Assembly: GCF_036320965.1 (NCBI RefSeq)
Contig: NC_092234.1
Coordinates: 30,691,703 to 30,755,702, forward strand
DNA length: 64,000 bases
Direction of reading: 5' to 3'
Source of the DNA: Panulirus ornatus
Taxonomy: Eukaryota; Arthropoda; Malacostraca; Decapoda; Palinuridae
The notes below the pieces were generated by a model that was not told the origin of the DNA, did no database searches, and saw nothing but the letters and a program-made list of their open reading frames with translations. The position numbers were made by a program, and so were the translations under genes. Below, one piece after another: positions 33,519-46,158 of this stretch (positions are counted from its first letter, which is position 1; the number at the start of each line of letters is the position of its first letter).

Positions 33519-34855
33519 TCTTCGGGTTGCCACTGGTTACTCCCTTCACACAGCTCGGTGCTGGGGAGTTCAAGTTACGGCAACAAGCCGTACTCGTGTC
33601 ATCCGGTTGTGTGAGCTTCAAACATGGTGCAGATCGCCTTCTCATGCCGTGTTATTTTATGACGCGCCAGTTTTATCTAGTTGTGAGCTTATAACACGGC
33701 AGTCTTCCTTGTTATCTGTCTCAAATCCGCATCGTTTAATTTCTGAAAATGCAAAACGATCCCATGAATTTGAAAATCACGTTTCGCCCATCCGCAGACG
33801 ACATGTAACCAAGCCAGTGTTCTTGAGGGTCATCTTCTTGCTTATAATTTCTTTATGGCGCAGAAAACGTAAAACCTTTTTTTCAAGATCTAAAATCCTT
33901 CTCCTCTGAGCTGGGTATTGACATCAGGCCGTATGTACTACATGTGTCGATGAATACGTCTTCCCATGGTGAGGACGTCTCGAACCCACGTACCAGATAT
34001 AATGAAAGCCTACAACCCACTCGATGGCTCCTCTTCCGCTTGCGTTCTGGTCTTGTTGTCATTGTACTACATGACCTTCGGCAGCTACTGGCGGGCGACG
34101 CGCCACTTCCATCCCCCGATGGTTCTCCTTCCTTCGTTCCTTCTGCCAACTCGGGGGGAAAAGATGTAGTTTTCACTGCGTGAATCTGGACTTCTACCGA
34201 GCCTACGGAAGGATGAAGCTAGGACCAAGTCTGGGTTATGTAGGCTACGTTAGGTGATGAGTTACGTGACGTCTTTATCACGTCACAGTAAATGAGTTAC
34301 GACGAAGCCTACGGTGTATTACGACGAAATCTATGTTAGGTTATATGAGTTGCGTTATGTCTAGGCTTAGTTAGACGAGCTGGGTCCAGTCGTCAGTTTA
34401 TGGTGTGGTAGATTCCAGCAGTTCGTCTGAGAGCACTTAGCTAAGATTTACTACTACGCCACACTAGCTAGGCTAGGCTGAGCTTGGCTTGATAAGGCCG
34501 AGTTAAGGCCAGTATTAAGTTGAGCTGAACTTGGATAACGGCCGGGATAAGGCTAATACTCTATCCTTCAACTGCAAACGTGACCATGTCATTTACAATC
34601 AAAATGACAGTACGGATCCTCACCTCTTTTACGATTGACCTAAAACTACACCTGGACTGCAATACTCAGTCGTCATCAATTTCTTTTCATCCTCGGGCAA
34701 AAGCAGTCGTGTGACTGTGAATGTAGTTACAACGCCTCCTACAGTCACTGGCCTTTTCAGACCATTGTTCTGTCGGATATAAATAGTATGTAACAGTCAA
34801 GTCTGCGTTCTCACGGTGGTTCCACTTTAGACGCTATGTGACTGGCCGGGGACCG

Positions 34856-34856
<1 letters not shown>
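33517..34856. other. Unique sequence, no gene seen
   Basis: Several 60-100 codon frames overlap on both strands near 33,600-34,180 with no recognised domain. From 34,200 to 34,520 TAGGCT and GTTAGG words recur without a fixed period. Confidence 0.4.

Positions 34857-34903
<47 letters not shown>
34857..34903. repeat. (CA)n microsatellite
   Basis: About 23 CA units. Confidence 0.97.
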
Positions 34904-34904
<1 letters not shown>

Positions 34905-36180
34905 AAAAAAACAGACGCAATAAAGCCCACACGCATGCAACACACGCGCGTGCGTAATGGAAGAACACCGACACACACTAAATAAAACATGACTTCCTTG
35001 TGAGGTAGCAGCAGCAGCTACAATTGTGGCAGAGGACCCACACAAAGCCCCACGGACTGGAGACACTGCACGCATGACTGGAACCGAAAATAGGGAAGAA
35101 CTCCTCCTCGCCGGAGAACATTAATTGTGGCCGCCAGCAACCATCCCTACCACTGGCGCCCGTATCTATTTTTGTGCACCCCCGTCAGCACGACGGTAAG
35201 GTATGACCCTTGGGTAAAGTCGCACTCAAGGCGTTAAGACTCGGATTCAACACTTAATATGATTTAAGCATCAGATCTGACGATTTTAGAAAACGCCTAT
35301 ATGGTAAACAACATCAAGACAGATGTTGAAAAACAAAAGCAAAATGCCAGGTAATTTTGCTCTACAGGAACTGATTGAAAGTTCAGCAAGTCAACTTACC
35401 CACAGTGACTTTTCTAGTCTTTATTTTCTTGTCCCATTTTCAGTTTTACTACCTGTCTGTCATTCCACTTCAAGAACCTTTGTCGAGAGACGTAACGATA
35501 CTTGATAATCATAACTTTTTTTTTTAACGTTTTTCAAAAGAGCGTCGACGTGTCCTTGTTAGTGCTGGGAAGCGACTGTTGGTTACGTTCTTACTATAGT
35601 TTTCCTGATGTGTTATTTCTGGTAACTTTATAATAACAGCATTTTCGTCTCCGGTGCTCATACCGTGGTTGTAAGTGAATGTCGGGGTTCGTTATCAGAG
35701 CGGTCTGGTCTGACTGCTTCTGAAGCGGTTTCCACAGTTTTAAGGGCCAGGGTTTTCAAGCACACGTAATTGTGATGGCAGTGTCTTTAGCGGTGGTTAC
35801 CCCGGCAAGTTGGCGTGCTGGAGCGATTACAGGCCACGCCTCAGAGCCTCCTGAGCCATCCATTCGATTGAGGCAGAAGTGAGTCTTTTGTTGGGGCTCT
35901 ACTTAGTGCTTGTTGGCGAAGTCGTGTGTATTTCGTTATGACGGGTCGCGCGCGTTACCCCCGAAGCTTTCTCACCAAGCCTCGTCTTGGGGGGGGGAGA
36001 CAGGAGAGCCAGGATCTTAGTGGTGCGTACGTGTATCATACCTCCTCCCTTCTCCTCTTCCTTGCCAGATATAAATCAAAGTTTATATCTGTATCATGCG
36101 TGGGTGTATGATGGTTCTCCTTACGTGGACAGGTTTCGGGCGTCGCGAACCAACGTCATACATGTCATGTTATTAGGAAG
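34904..36180. other. Unique sequence, no gene seen
   Basis: No recognised domain or repeat in this stretch. Confidence 0.45.
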
Positions 36181-36250
36181 GTCATGAACCAACCATCAAC
36201 ATGTGATGTCAGAAGGTCATGAACCAACCATCAACATGTGATGTCAGAAG
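36181..36250. repeat. 35-bp tandem duplication
   Basis: Two identical units at 36,181-36,215 and 36,216-36,250, with a diverged half unit before them (about 36,147-36,180). Confidence 0.92.
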
Positions 36251-36639
36251 TCAGGAACGGACAATACTAATCAAACAGTCAGGAACTAAAGTCAAACAGG
36301 TCATGAGATAAGTCTTATTTTTAGTATCACACATCCCCAGCATGGCTTACGCTTCCTCGTGTGTGCGTGCCTTTGTGGCTACCTATCTGTGTATCACCAC
36401 TCAGTTCATACCATTAATCCATCATTCATACAGTAAAAGGACTTACGGAAAATCATGTCAAACAAGTCTCATTAATTTGAAGTTATTAACCACCGTTGGT
36501 TCTATTTCTGCATCTTTCGAGGAAACTTTCCGGCTGGCTGCTGGCATCATCAGACGGGTTTAAAAACTAAAAGGTTGTGATCTTATTGTCCCTTAGTCTT
36601 CTTATAGAGGTACAGGGAGGACAAATCTCAATTTACGGG
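36251..36639. other. Unique sequence, no gene seen
   Basis: The 73-codon plus frame at 36,342-36,563 matches no family I recognise. Confidence 0.4.
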
Positions 36640-36960
36640 AAGTGGCGGGAGGAGTTATATGGAGGGGAGAGACACTGAGTGAGGTGAAGCACGGTGAGAG
36701 GTGGCAGAGGGGGAGGGGGGGAAGAGAGAAGCACAACAGGTGAAGGGAGAGGGGGAAGGAAAGAAGGGATTACACACCAAGTGCTCTGGGAGATGGGGAG
36801 GGTAGAGAGGGCATACGATAAGTGCAGGGAGAAAGGGTGGGAAAGAGGAGGTAGGGTTGCACAACAAGTGCTCAGGGAAAGAGGAGGAAGAGAAGACACA
36901 CACCGCAAATACAGGGAGATGGAGGGAGGTGGGTGTGTGTGGAGAGGAGGAGGGGCGCCT
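36640..36960. repeat. Purine-rich degenerate tract
   Basis: The plus strand is rich in GGAGGGGAGAG words. CACAACAGGTG, CACCAAGTGCTCTGGGAGA and CACAACAAGTGCTCAGGGA (36,731, 36,774, 36,858) suggest an eroded repeat of 80-90 bases. Pro/Ser-rich minus frames here are not called as genes. Confidence 0.65.
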
Positions 36961-37873
36961 GCAAGTGGAATAAAGTCACAAATCACAAGAGCACAATGAC
37001 AATCACCAGGGGTCAGGTGAGGAGCCGACCAAGAGCCCCCGCTACTGCCGGAGACCCATCGTCCTGGTCCTCAGGACGCTTCCCCGGCGATAAATCAACG
37101 GGAGGAAAATACATACCATTATTGTCGAAAACGGGCGATATATTGGGTGATATGTTGTGCATTTGGACACTCGGACACGACTTACTTGTCAGAAACGTGT
37201 AATCTAACGTGGATAGATTTTAAGATCTCGTATATTGCCCCCAAATTATCCAGGGTCGCGAAATTTTCCCCAAGTCCTCGATTGTTTTAGGACAGTTAGG
37301 GGTACGATGTACACTTAGTGAAGAAAATGAGTGACGGTTCGGCACGCATGTCGTCAAATAAGACCTCTAATAGATATACGAGGTTAATACTGCATCACAG
37401 AACAGCGCTTTTCTGAAATGTAAATAATCGAGCGATACAACGATTGACTACGATTCTGAAAGATTCTTAATAAGGAAGTAAGTGGAAAGGTTTACATCAA
37501 ATCTTCTTCTTGATGTTAAAGCGGTTAGGATAATAATATTCAAAACCACATATTTACCAAAAAGAATTCGTGTCGTATGTGGGACACAGGAGCCCTCATC
37601 TCTGATTCCCGGTGGGCCAGAGGAAGGAGAGATGCTGTCAGTGGTGATAATGAAACTGAAAGGGAAACCATAATTACAATTGTAACACAGTGGCGATACA
37701 TATTCAAAGTAAGAAAAACAACGAAGCAAGAAAGGTCACATCCTTAACTCACTGTGGTACAATCAAAACAGATCACAAAGTTTGGAACTGGATTATGATA
37801 ACAATCTAAGAAATGATAATCACGAGGAAAAATTTAATGAAAGAAGGGCAGCAGGTCCATTCTGCATTCAACC

Positions 37874-37876
<3 letters not shown>
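36961..37876. other. Unique sequence, no gene seen
   Basis: No recognised domain or repeat. Confidence 0.45.

Positions 37877-37947
<71 letters not shown>
37877..37947. repeat. (GA)n microsatellite
   Basis: About 35 GA units. Confidence 0.97.
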
Positions 37948-37949
<2 letters not shown>

Positions 37950-39229
37950 TCACCTACATTTCTATAAAAAGAATTCCAGTCTGGAAATCTCGCCAGCACC
38001 GACGGTCTCAACTCCTTAGGGAGCAAGGCTGCGGTTTGGCTATAACATGCCTGAATTACCAGCCGAATCACCAGACAGTCACCGAGTTGTACTGCGGGAC
38101 GCTTTGCTTACAACACTGGTGGTGTAGTAACCAGCTCCCGGACATACGAGACATGAACGGTTGTTAAGTAGATTAAGGACCGTTGAAACAACTTACGACA
38201 ACCCACAGGAAAATAAAGATAAAGAAAGAAAATTAGATGTTGTGTAAGAGACAGAGCATAGGAATACGAAGCAGACAAACTTTGGTGCATGATAATATCT
38301 ATCAAAAGAACGTCACCAGGACAGTGGAAGATTCTTCAGAAGAGGAGGAAGAGGAGTTGAGGAGGAGGAGGAGGAGATGAGGGAGACCGTGAAGTCATGA
38401 CCAACAAAGCGGATAACACAACTAACACCACACAACCACCACAATCCACCGAACACCACCCCAAGAACATCGACGATCGCGCACTGAAACCACAACAAGA
38501 CCACCAAACACAGCTCCCAGCCCCTCACTTAGCCGTCAGCCGAGCGTACCACTCCACCAGTAACCTTCCCCTTCCCTACGGTACCTCATGACACAGGTAC
38601 CAGCTGCAGGAAAGTCGTCAGGCGACCGTGCCGCTTCACCAATTAGCTCGTCTTTTCTACAGTAACACATCACACCAGCACCAACGAGAGGTAAGCGCTT
38701 ATCGCTGCCTCCCAGTTCATGGGGTATATCTCTCTGGCAAGGATGACGGAGCGACACGAACAAGTTAAATCTATCCAGCTAGAAATTCCAGCTGGCGTGA
38801 TTTTCCATCTACCAGGACAGGCTTAAATGCTAGACCAGTGGAGGAAAACTATTTGATGTACGAGGCATTTACATCAACATGCAAAATTCTTGGGTGAATA
38901 TGTCAGGCGTTGATGCCCCTCCTCCTCTTCCTGATTCACACTTACTCGAAGTCCCAGAGACCTCCGGTCGGTGACCTCGGAGGAGATCATGCTTAAGCCA
39001 CTCAGCTTCTGAGTGTAACTATGATCAAAGCCAGTTCACGGCAAGCCACTTCGCCGTACAATCAATCCAGTCAGAGACCTTTAAAATGTGTCAGAGACGA
39101 GGCTCGACTAAGTCAGGTCGACTTTGTGATGTATATTTACCTAATCTAAAAAAAAAAATATAACATGCAACATTCCATACGATTGTCTTCTGATTTATGT
39201 TTCTCGTGGAAATAGTTCACGAGCAGAAT
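37948..39229. other. Unique sequence, no gene seen
   Basis: A GGA-rich patch lies at 38,340-38,385. No coding family recognised. Confidence 0.45.
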
Positions 39230-39860
39230 GGTAGATTGAGGGTGATTCTGCAAGTAAGCCTGATGAGGGAAAATTGTACGTTTGATTATGATGAAGGAGG
39301 AATCTTTGGGAGTCAAGATTCGAGGGAATTATGAGGAGTGATTAGGGAGTTTTCTGCAGGAGGAAGTGACTGAGGTAGAGTAGTATGACTATGATGGAGG
39401 AATAATCTTTGATTAATAGAGTCGGTGGGATTCTAAGGGAAGGAGTGATTTGGGAGTCTTGCACATGAGGATGTGATTGAGGTAGGACTCACTGAGTGAG
39501 GGTGATGAAGAGGGATTCTATGGGAAGGAGAAATCAAATAAGATTCCTCAAGTAGTAATGACTGCGGAAGATTCTCTGGTAAAACGTAATCAAGTTCAAT
39601 TACATGAAAGAGAAGGACTAAGGAGGATTCAATCAGTACAGTGGATGAGGCGTATGAGGGAGCTCTGTAAATAAGGCTAATGAGGGAAGATTCCTTGAGC
39701 AACAGAGATACTTAGATTCGTCAGAGAATGCAAGCGATGCAATAGTCCAACACAGAATGTGAGGATTCTGTGAGCAAAAATGTATGGGGGAATGTTTCTG
39801 TGTATAGGGAAACGCAAGGGACTCAGAGGGCAAGACTGGCGAGGCAGAATTACATGGATG
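39230..39860. repeat. Decayed tandem repeat
   Basis: GATTCTxxGGGAAGGA, TGAGGGTGAT and GTAAGxxTGATGAGGGAA words recur at irregular intervals. The period cannot be fixed by eye. Confidence 0.45.
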
Positions 39861-40008
39861 GAAATCAAGGAACAAAGTTCGGCAGTGGCGATTAGTAGTT
39901 AATACAGGCTGACTGGCTGGCCAGATATGCCGCCTGGGTAGTGGGGGGTTAGGTGTTGGCAAACGAAGTGAGGATGGACAAGACAGGAGACAGTTGCTCC
40001 TTGCTTTC

Positions 40009-40009
<1 letters not shown>

Positions 40010-40071
<62 letters not shown>
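40010..40071. repeat. (TG)n microsatellite
   Basis: About 31 TG units. Confidence 0.97.
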
Positions 40072-40073
<2 letters not shown>

Positions 40074-40670
40074 CAAGCTGTGGGATACTACTGTCTATCC
40101 CCGCGTCAGAATGTGGGTTAAAGAAAGCTAAAAAAAAATCACCATTATTCCTTCTAGATGTTGAATGGTCTCTGATTTCCCCCAGCATGATAACGAGGAA
40201 CCGGGAAGATGAGTCTGTATCGCTCCTCAGTAACGATGAATGTGAATCTTCCACGAAAGTTTACTAATGTACACGAGGGGTAAAAGAAAAAAAAAAAAAA
40301 AAATCCCGGATGGGACCGATGACTTTCGAACGATCAATACGACTCGTGTTGTCTCGATAAGGTTGGTACGCGTGAATGTGACACAAATTTCCGAATAATC
40401 ATGGTCACCCCACTTTATAGCTATCTCCATCCACAGATATTATGGCATAATAGAGAAAATGTCGCTAGGAATCAATATATCACAATATCATGAAAGCAGG
40501 GCGACCAATGTGAGGCCAGACCAATGGACATTTCTCAAAACCCTTCATCCATGGTGTCATAGAGTTTCACGCTAAAACTGGTAAGATACTTTTTCCCCCG
40601 TGCGTACAATTATGCCAAATGCAAAAGAACTGTAAGGAAACCAACAGTGCTGGGTAACGAACTCTTAAAA

Positions 40671-40674
<4 letters not shown>
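40072..40674. other. Mostly unique sequence, no gene seen
   Basis: An A-run lies at about 40,288-40,302. Segment 40,515-40,565 weakly resembles 8,870-8,920. Confidence 0.45.
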
Positions 40675-40766
<92 letters not shown>

Positions 40767-40793
40767 CAATAATAATAATAATAATAATAATAA
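40675..40793. repeat. Compound (TA)n and (AAT)n microsatellite
   Basis: About 43 TA units to 40,761, then about eight AAT units to 40,793. Confidence 0.97.
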
Positions 40794-40984
40794 AAATCGT
40801 CAGCATTGTATAACCATTTCTCAAGTATTTGCACCCGTGAGTTATACCGGATTTCTCCCAGCCCAGAACCGGATGCAAGACACAAGAGATTCCTAATGAA
40901 CATGAAAGCAAGCAAGAAAAATAAGAAAAATTATAAGTTCATATCGTCCAGTTATGTCAGATAAACATCTTCAAATAGTGATGG

Positions 40985-41312
40985 GCATATTTTGTGAGAG
41001 AACGGACGTCCGGATACTGAAAAGTATATTTTGTAAGAGAACGGATGTCCGGATACTGAAGGGAGTATTTGCAAGATAACGGAGGTTCGGATACTGAAAA
41101 GTATATTTTGTAAGAGAACGGATGTCCGGATACTGAAGGGAGTATTTGTAATAGAAAGAATGTCCGGATAATGAAAGGCATATTTTCTAATAGAACGGAT
41201 GTTCGGATAGTGAAGGGAATATTTGCAAGATAACGGAGGTCCGGATACTGAAAAGTATATTTCGTACGATAATGGATGTCCGGATACGAAAAAGTATATT
41301 TCAAGATTAAGA
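40985..41312. repeat. 39-bp minisatellite, about 8 units in alternating types
   Basis: One unit type contains AAAGTATATTTTGTAAGAGA and the other GGGAGTATTTGCAAGATAAC. Both join to the word GGATGTCCGGATACTGAA. The two types roughly alternate, giving a higher-order period near 78 bases. Minus-strand frames (YxPDxRxLxKYTFQYPD) reflect a 39-base unit divisible by three. Confidence 0.93.
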
Positions 41313-41836
41313 GAACGCCTTTCCGATGACCAAAGATTGCATTCTGTTAGACGTCCATTTTACGAACACAGAAGGGCGTATCCTGCAAGGCTTAGCACCT
41401 CCAAATATACCTGAGCGCTTAACACAAGACGGAATAATAAAAAAAAAAAGATATAAACTCTCGTATACCTCATGACTAAACCAACCTGGTGCAGGCGGAG
41501 GAGGAGGGAGGGTCGGGAGGAGGCCAACACAGCGCGTGTGGTGTCCAACACATCAACCACGCCGGACACGTTCATACGGCACAGTGCCACTTGGAGTGCC
41601 AGCAAACTTTGACACTGTGCCGATTATCTACAATTATTCCCAAGCTGTTCCGGAGTCAAATTTACTGATAACGTGTCAAGTAATTCATCAGAAAACCCAA
41701 GAGAAAAATATTCTGTAATATGATGATACAGATGAGGGGAAAAATAATTAAGAGAAAAATAGGATTGTAAATGAAAATAGTGACAAAGAGAATAATGGCT
41801 AGTATGCCGTTGATACAGTCCAAGATCCGTCGCTCC

Positions 41837-41839
<3 letters not shown>
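41313..41839. other. Unique sequence, no gene seen
   Basis: A GGAGG-rich patch lies at 41,495-41,525. No coding family recognised. Confidence 0.45.

Positions 41840-41915
<76 letters not shown>
41840..41915. repeat. (GA)n microsatellite
   Basis: About 38 GA units. Confidence 0.97.
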
Positions 41916-41916
<1 letters not shown>

Positions 41917-42710
41917 GTATAGACAGAAACAGACAAGGAAAGACTGACAGACACACACCGACGGAAGATGGAGACTATATCATAAACGAAAACATGAATT
42001 CCTATTGAAAAAAAAGAAAAAAAAAAAAAACACACGGGGCTCATTTAAACGCGACGAACACCACTGCCTGACCATCCCAAGTCAGTCAACACAAACACTT
42101 AAATCTTACCCAAGTGAGACGCCCACTGCGACTCCCACGGTGGCGCCCACGCCGGGACCACTACATAACCTCTCCCTATACCTCGAACGATCAAAACAAA
42201 AAGTTATTTACAGCAAATTAAACGCTACCCTTAACCAGAGATGCGTATCCCAAATTTAGATTCTGCTTGTTCCTTTAGAGTCAAAATCCGAAACACTGTG
42301 CAAAAGTCTGTTAACTTTAGCTAATGAGCGTAGGAAGGAAGACCAATGGAAGAACTATAAGATAATGAAAAATCAGCAGGAACTCTGAGAAAGTATGGGA
42401 GACACAACAATTTGCAGCAAACTGTGCAAGACGAGTTGGACAGGATGGGAATGCTGGCACCCGGATAAGTACATAAACAGTGCTCTGAATCGTCGAGGTA
42501 TACCGTGTCCTGTGGCTAGAGAGAGAAGTGTGGTGGATGGGCCGGTTGGAAGTTGGTGGTGTTGGTGATGTGGTGCAGCGGCAACCACAGGGCCAGCGGT
42601 GCGGACGGCGCTGGTGATCGCGGAAGAAGGCGACGGCCTGTGATTGCTGCTACTCAACACGAGGGCGGCAAATCGGTGTCGATTATGTACATTCGTAAGC
42701 AATAAAACAC
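41916..42710. other. Unique sequence, no gene seen
   Basis: An A-run with one G lies at 42,009-42,030. No coding family recognised. Confidence 0.45.
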
Positions 42711-43172
42711 CAGAGACAATTGCTGCCACTGTCTACAGCCACAGCCCCAGCCAGAGACAGTTGTTGCCACTGTCTACAGCCACAGCCCCAGCCAAAGTCA
42801 ATTGCTACCACTGTCTACAGCCACAGCGCCAGCCAGAGACAGTTGTTGCCACTGTCTACAGCCACAGCCCCAGCCAAAGTCAACTGCTGCCACTGTCTCC
42901 AGCCAGACCCCCAGCCAAACACAGTTGCTGCCATTGTTTACAGCTACAACCCCAGACAAACTTGCTGCCACTGTCCACAACCACAACCCAGCCAGAGACA
43001 GTTGCTGCCACTGTCTACAGCCACAGCCCCAGCCGCCACTGTCTACAGCCACAGCCCCAGGCATACACAGTTGCTGCCACTGTCAAGAGCCACAACCCCA
43101 TCCAGTGATAGTTGCTGCCACTGTCAACAGCCACAACTCCAACCACGGACAATTGCTGCCATTGTCTAAAGC
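42711..43172. repeat. 41-bp minisatellite, about 11 units
   Basis: Units follow TTGCTGCCACTGTCTACAGC plus CACAGCCCCAGCCARAGWCA. The first four alternate two versions at the unit end (GAGACAG, AAGTCAA). One unit near 43,035 is a partial duplication and two are shortened. 41 is not divisible by three, so the three plus frames share the same translated phrases (ATVYSHSPS, CHCLQPQPQ). No protein is called. Confidence 0.95.
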
Positions 43173-43298
43173 CAGCACACCTCGCTTAGTTTGCACTTCT
43201 CACTCATGTTTTCGTGTCACCAACGTACGTACTTCCTGCAATGTCTCTAGTCTATCTCCAAGGTCCTGGCGAAGCAACCATCCTCAACACCACCACAG

Positions 43299-43303
<5 letters not shown>

Positions 43304-43346
<43 letters not shown>
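43304..43346. repeat. Poly(A) run
   Basis: About 43 consecutive A. No AATAAA lies just upstream, so a retroposed tail is possible but unproven. Confidence 0.95.
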
Positions 43347-43347
<1 letters not shown>

Positions 43348-43981
43348 GCGACCACGTATTACATACCTCGCGTTCAGATCCATGTCAAGAATTCCTCTTG
43401 GGCGAGTGGCGACGTCCAATCTCGCCAGATTTCTAAGATCCAGGAAGACATCATGATGATATTCAGTTTACTCAAGCCTAGACCAACGTCTTCCTCTGCG
43501 GTATACAGTAGACTCTTGATTCCCAGTACCTGTGGTTACCCTTGCCGCCAGAACCACGTCAAAATCCACAAGAGCAGTTACTTGCGGAGTCATGGTCAGT
43601 GAGTGTGTCATGCAGGTGAACCAGAAGGGTAGACCGCGACATGATCTAGACGAACATGAAGACCCGTCGTCACATTCATCTCACTTTTACACGAAATCGT
43701 TATCATTCATTGTCCCTCATTTGAGAACATCAGCAATCCTCTAAACTCGCACAGCTCTCCAGGTCCTGCTAGAGTGTTTTGTGGAGAAGGAAAGTGTCCA
43801 TGTAACTCTTACGAAAGCTAATGCGATACTTCCTCAATACTCGTCATCCAGGGAGAACATAGAAGCAAACACACTACCAAGACTTCCCAGTTCTGGAGTA
43901 TCAGGAGTAGCTCAACTGTGTCATTTTAGCCGAATAGCTGACTATATAAACCATTATTCACTTTATTCAAATTCAATTTTT

Positions 43982-43984
<3 letters not shown>
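43347..43984. other. Unique sequence, no gene seen
   Basis: Short frames only, none with a recognised domain. Confidence 0.45.

Positions 43985-44020
<36 letters not shown>
43985..44020. repeat. (CA)n microsatellite
   Basis: About 18 CA units. Confidence 0.97.
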
Positions 44021-44021
<1 letters not shown>

Positions 44022-44603
44022 CCTCCTTGGAGGCAACGCATATGAATCACCTATAGCGACCTATGGCATATATCACTTCACATTACACATGCCGTACGTA
44101 GACTCGGCCTAGAGTCTGCCTAATCAACCCTCACCAACCACAGTCAGGCCACCTCATCCCCTCCATACATCACTGGGGCAAGTTAAACCGCTCGCCTGTG
44201 AAAGTATGCAAACCCAAAGCAACACAAACACCATTAAGAACTGGTGGTCCATGAAACACTCGATACCATCCAAATGTCTTCCCTCTTGTACGGCACCATA
44301 CAGTGAAGTGGGTCATCCAGAGGGACCTGATCACACGATCATCTTTCATGGTCGCCTTCCGGTACGCTAAGGCGGTAGCAATGACGCACAAGAGAAAGAT
44401 AAGAAAGCTTTTGTAACTGTATACTACTTTACCATCTTGGAACAGACGGTGTTATCTGAAGATTAAAAAAGATGGGGGTAGGGGACGAAGGATAGCGGAA
44501 AGGGGTTCTCATCTTCCTCCTCCTCCTCCGCCTCCTGGTTCCTCCCATTCCACAATAAGAAACCCCGAGGCCAGGCGGAATCAGCCAGTCATGGAACCTG
44601 AGG
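44021..44603. other. Unique sequence, no gene seen
   Basis: A 73-codon minus frame at 44,170-44,391 matches no family I recognise. Confidence 0.45.
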
Positions 44604-45420
44604 ACGGTGAGTGACCAGACCAGCGCTCACCTTGAGACCACCAGTAGAAGCACCAGCATAAGCTGCACCGATAGTGGCAGTAGCAGTAACAACAGCAACA
44701 ACAGCTTTCCCAGTAGCATGTGTAGCAAGAGCAGCAACAGCAACACCTGTGCCAGTAGCAGGTGCAGCAACATCAGTAGCAGAAGTAATAGCACAGACGA
44801 CAGATCACCAGTAGCACGTGTAGCAGCATCAGTAGTGGGAACAGAAGTTCCAGTAGCAAGTTCAGCAGCAGCAGCAACAACAACAGCGATAGCAGTGGCA
44901 GCACCAACAACAGTAGTAGAAGCATCTACAGCAACATTAGTAGCAACAGAAACAGCAGCAAACGTAGTGGCGACAACAGAAGGGGCAGCAGCAAAACCAG
45001 AAACTAAAGTAGCAACAACAGATGTAACAGCACACCACCACAAACAACGGCAGCAACAGTGGTAGCAGTGACAGCTCTAGCAACAGTAAAAACATCAGCA
45101 GAAGTAGCAGTGGCAGCTTCAGCAACAGTAGCACTACCAGAAACAGAAGTAACAACAGGAGGTACAGCAACAGCAGTAGTAGCAGTGGCATCACCAACAA
45201 CAGTAGGAGCAACAGCAACGGTGGCACCGGTAGTGGCGGCAACAGCAGCAGCAGCAGCAGTAGCTCAAAAAAAAAAAAAGTAGCAGCAACAGGAGTTTCA
45301 GCAACACCAGTAGTAAACGAAGCTGCAGTGACAGGTAACGCAGCAGCAAGAACAGTAACAGCAGCACCAGCAATAGCTGTAGCAAACGCAACAACTTCAG
45401 CGCCTTGTGGTGCAGACGTC
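44604..45420. repeat. Long degenerate AGC/AAC/GTA trinucleotide repeat
   Basis: More than 800 bases are built from AGCAGCAAC, GTAGCAG and CACCAACAACAG words in near-constant triplet phase. The triplets give no stop, so open frames exist on both strands: Ser/Asn then Ala/Thr/Val-rich on plus, Leu/Val-rich on minus. There is no domain, signal peptide or coding context. I treat it as a decayed triplet microsatellite. A transcribed low-complexity exon cannot be excluded from sequence alone. Confidence 0.75.
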
Positions 45421-45544
45421 CATACCATCAGGTCTTGGTTTTAAAGTACCTATATGGAATTAAATGATCTTCCAGACACTCACCAACAGCTCTGACTCCT
45501 CGTCTACAACAACCGTACGTCGCTCCACCCTGGATAGCTTCCAC

Positions 45545-45670
45545 TCCAGTATTCCTTTCCAAAAGAAGGAACAGAGGAAGGAGTCAAGCCAGGATTTGTC
45601 CCCTTCGGCTCAGTCCTTTGTTCCTGACGGTACCTTTGGTCAAGCGGGCAATGGCGAACACATTTGAAAG
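45545..45670 (+). mobile_element. R2-related fragment, copy i, diverged
   Basis: It matches R2 from the CCAAAAGAAGGAACAGAG word through CAGTCCTTTGTTC to GGGCAATGGCGAA and GAAAGAAAAAG. The tail stem is damaged (GGTACCTTTGGTCAAGCGGG). It is followed by an AAT-rich spacer and R3 copy 1. Confidence 0.65.
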
Positions 45671-45724
45671 AAAAAGAACATAAAAAAAATAATAATTATT
45701 ATATTTGTTGTCATTATCATTATA

Positions 45725-45930
45725 CCCTGGGACTCCTTTCATAAAGGATCTTGGTGTCACCCCAGGGCACCACTGCAGCGTCAAGGCTGCGCTCCACTCA
45801 GTAGATGCCCATGTGAACGTGAGGCTTTCTAAGGAGCCTATACAATTTTCCGTCAACTGCGTATGATAAAGGTTTGCCAAACTTGACTTTTCACTCCCGG
45901 TGTAACCTCAAGTAAGCGGAGTCCGGTAAC
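45725..45930 (+). mobile_element. R3 short repeat, copy 1
   Basis: It shares CCCTRGGA, GTCACCYCAGG, CAAGGCTGC, TTTGCCAAA, CGGTGTAACC and GGAGTCCGGYAA in order with 55,543-55,777. Non-coding, about 206 bases. Both R3 copies lie just downstream of an R2 copy on the same strand. Confidence 0.65.
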
Positions 45931-45971
45931 ACTTATTTGCCTACCTACCCACTTATCTATCTTTCTTTGTG

Positions 45972-46048
<77 letters not shown>
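45972..46048. repeat. Compound (CTAT)n(TA)n microsatellite
   Basis: About eight CTAT units pass into about 23 TA units. Confidence 0.96.
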
Positions 46049-46054
<6 letters not shown>

Positions 46055-46158
46055 TGGAAAGGATCACAATTTTGCGCGTGATCAAGATATTCCTATGAGT
46101 CTACGGGAAAATGAAACACGATAACTTATCGTGTTTCACTTTCCCCGTGGACTCATAG

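Noticed and set aside
34200..34520. Telomere-like GTTAGG and TAGGCT words
   Set aside because: No regular TTAGG array. Spacing is irregular, so a telomeric repeat is not supported.
42644..43305. Overlapping Gln/Pro/His-rich plus frames
   Set aside because: Translations of the 41-bp minisatellite in three frames, not independent proteins.
44607..45065. 152-codon plus frame, Ser/Asn then Ala/Thr/Val-rich
   Set aside because: Produced by a triplet-phase AGC/AAC/GTA repeat. The opposite strand is open too, and no domain or flanking gene structure is visible.
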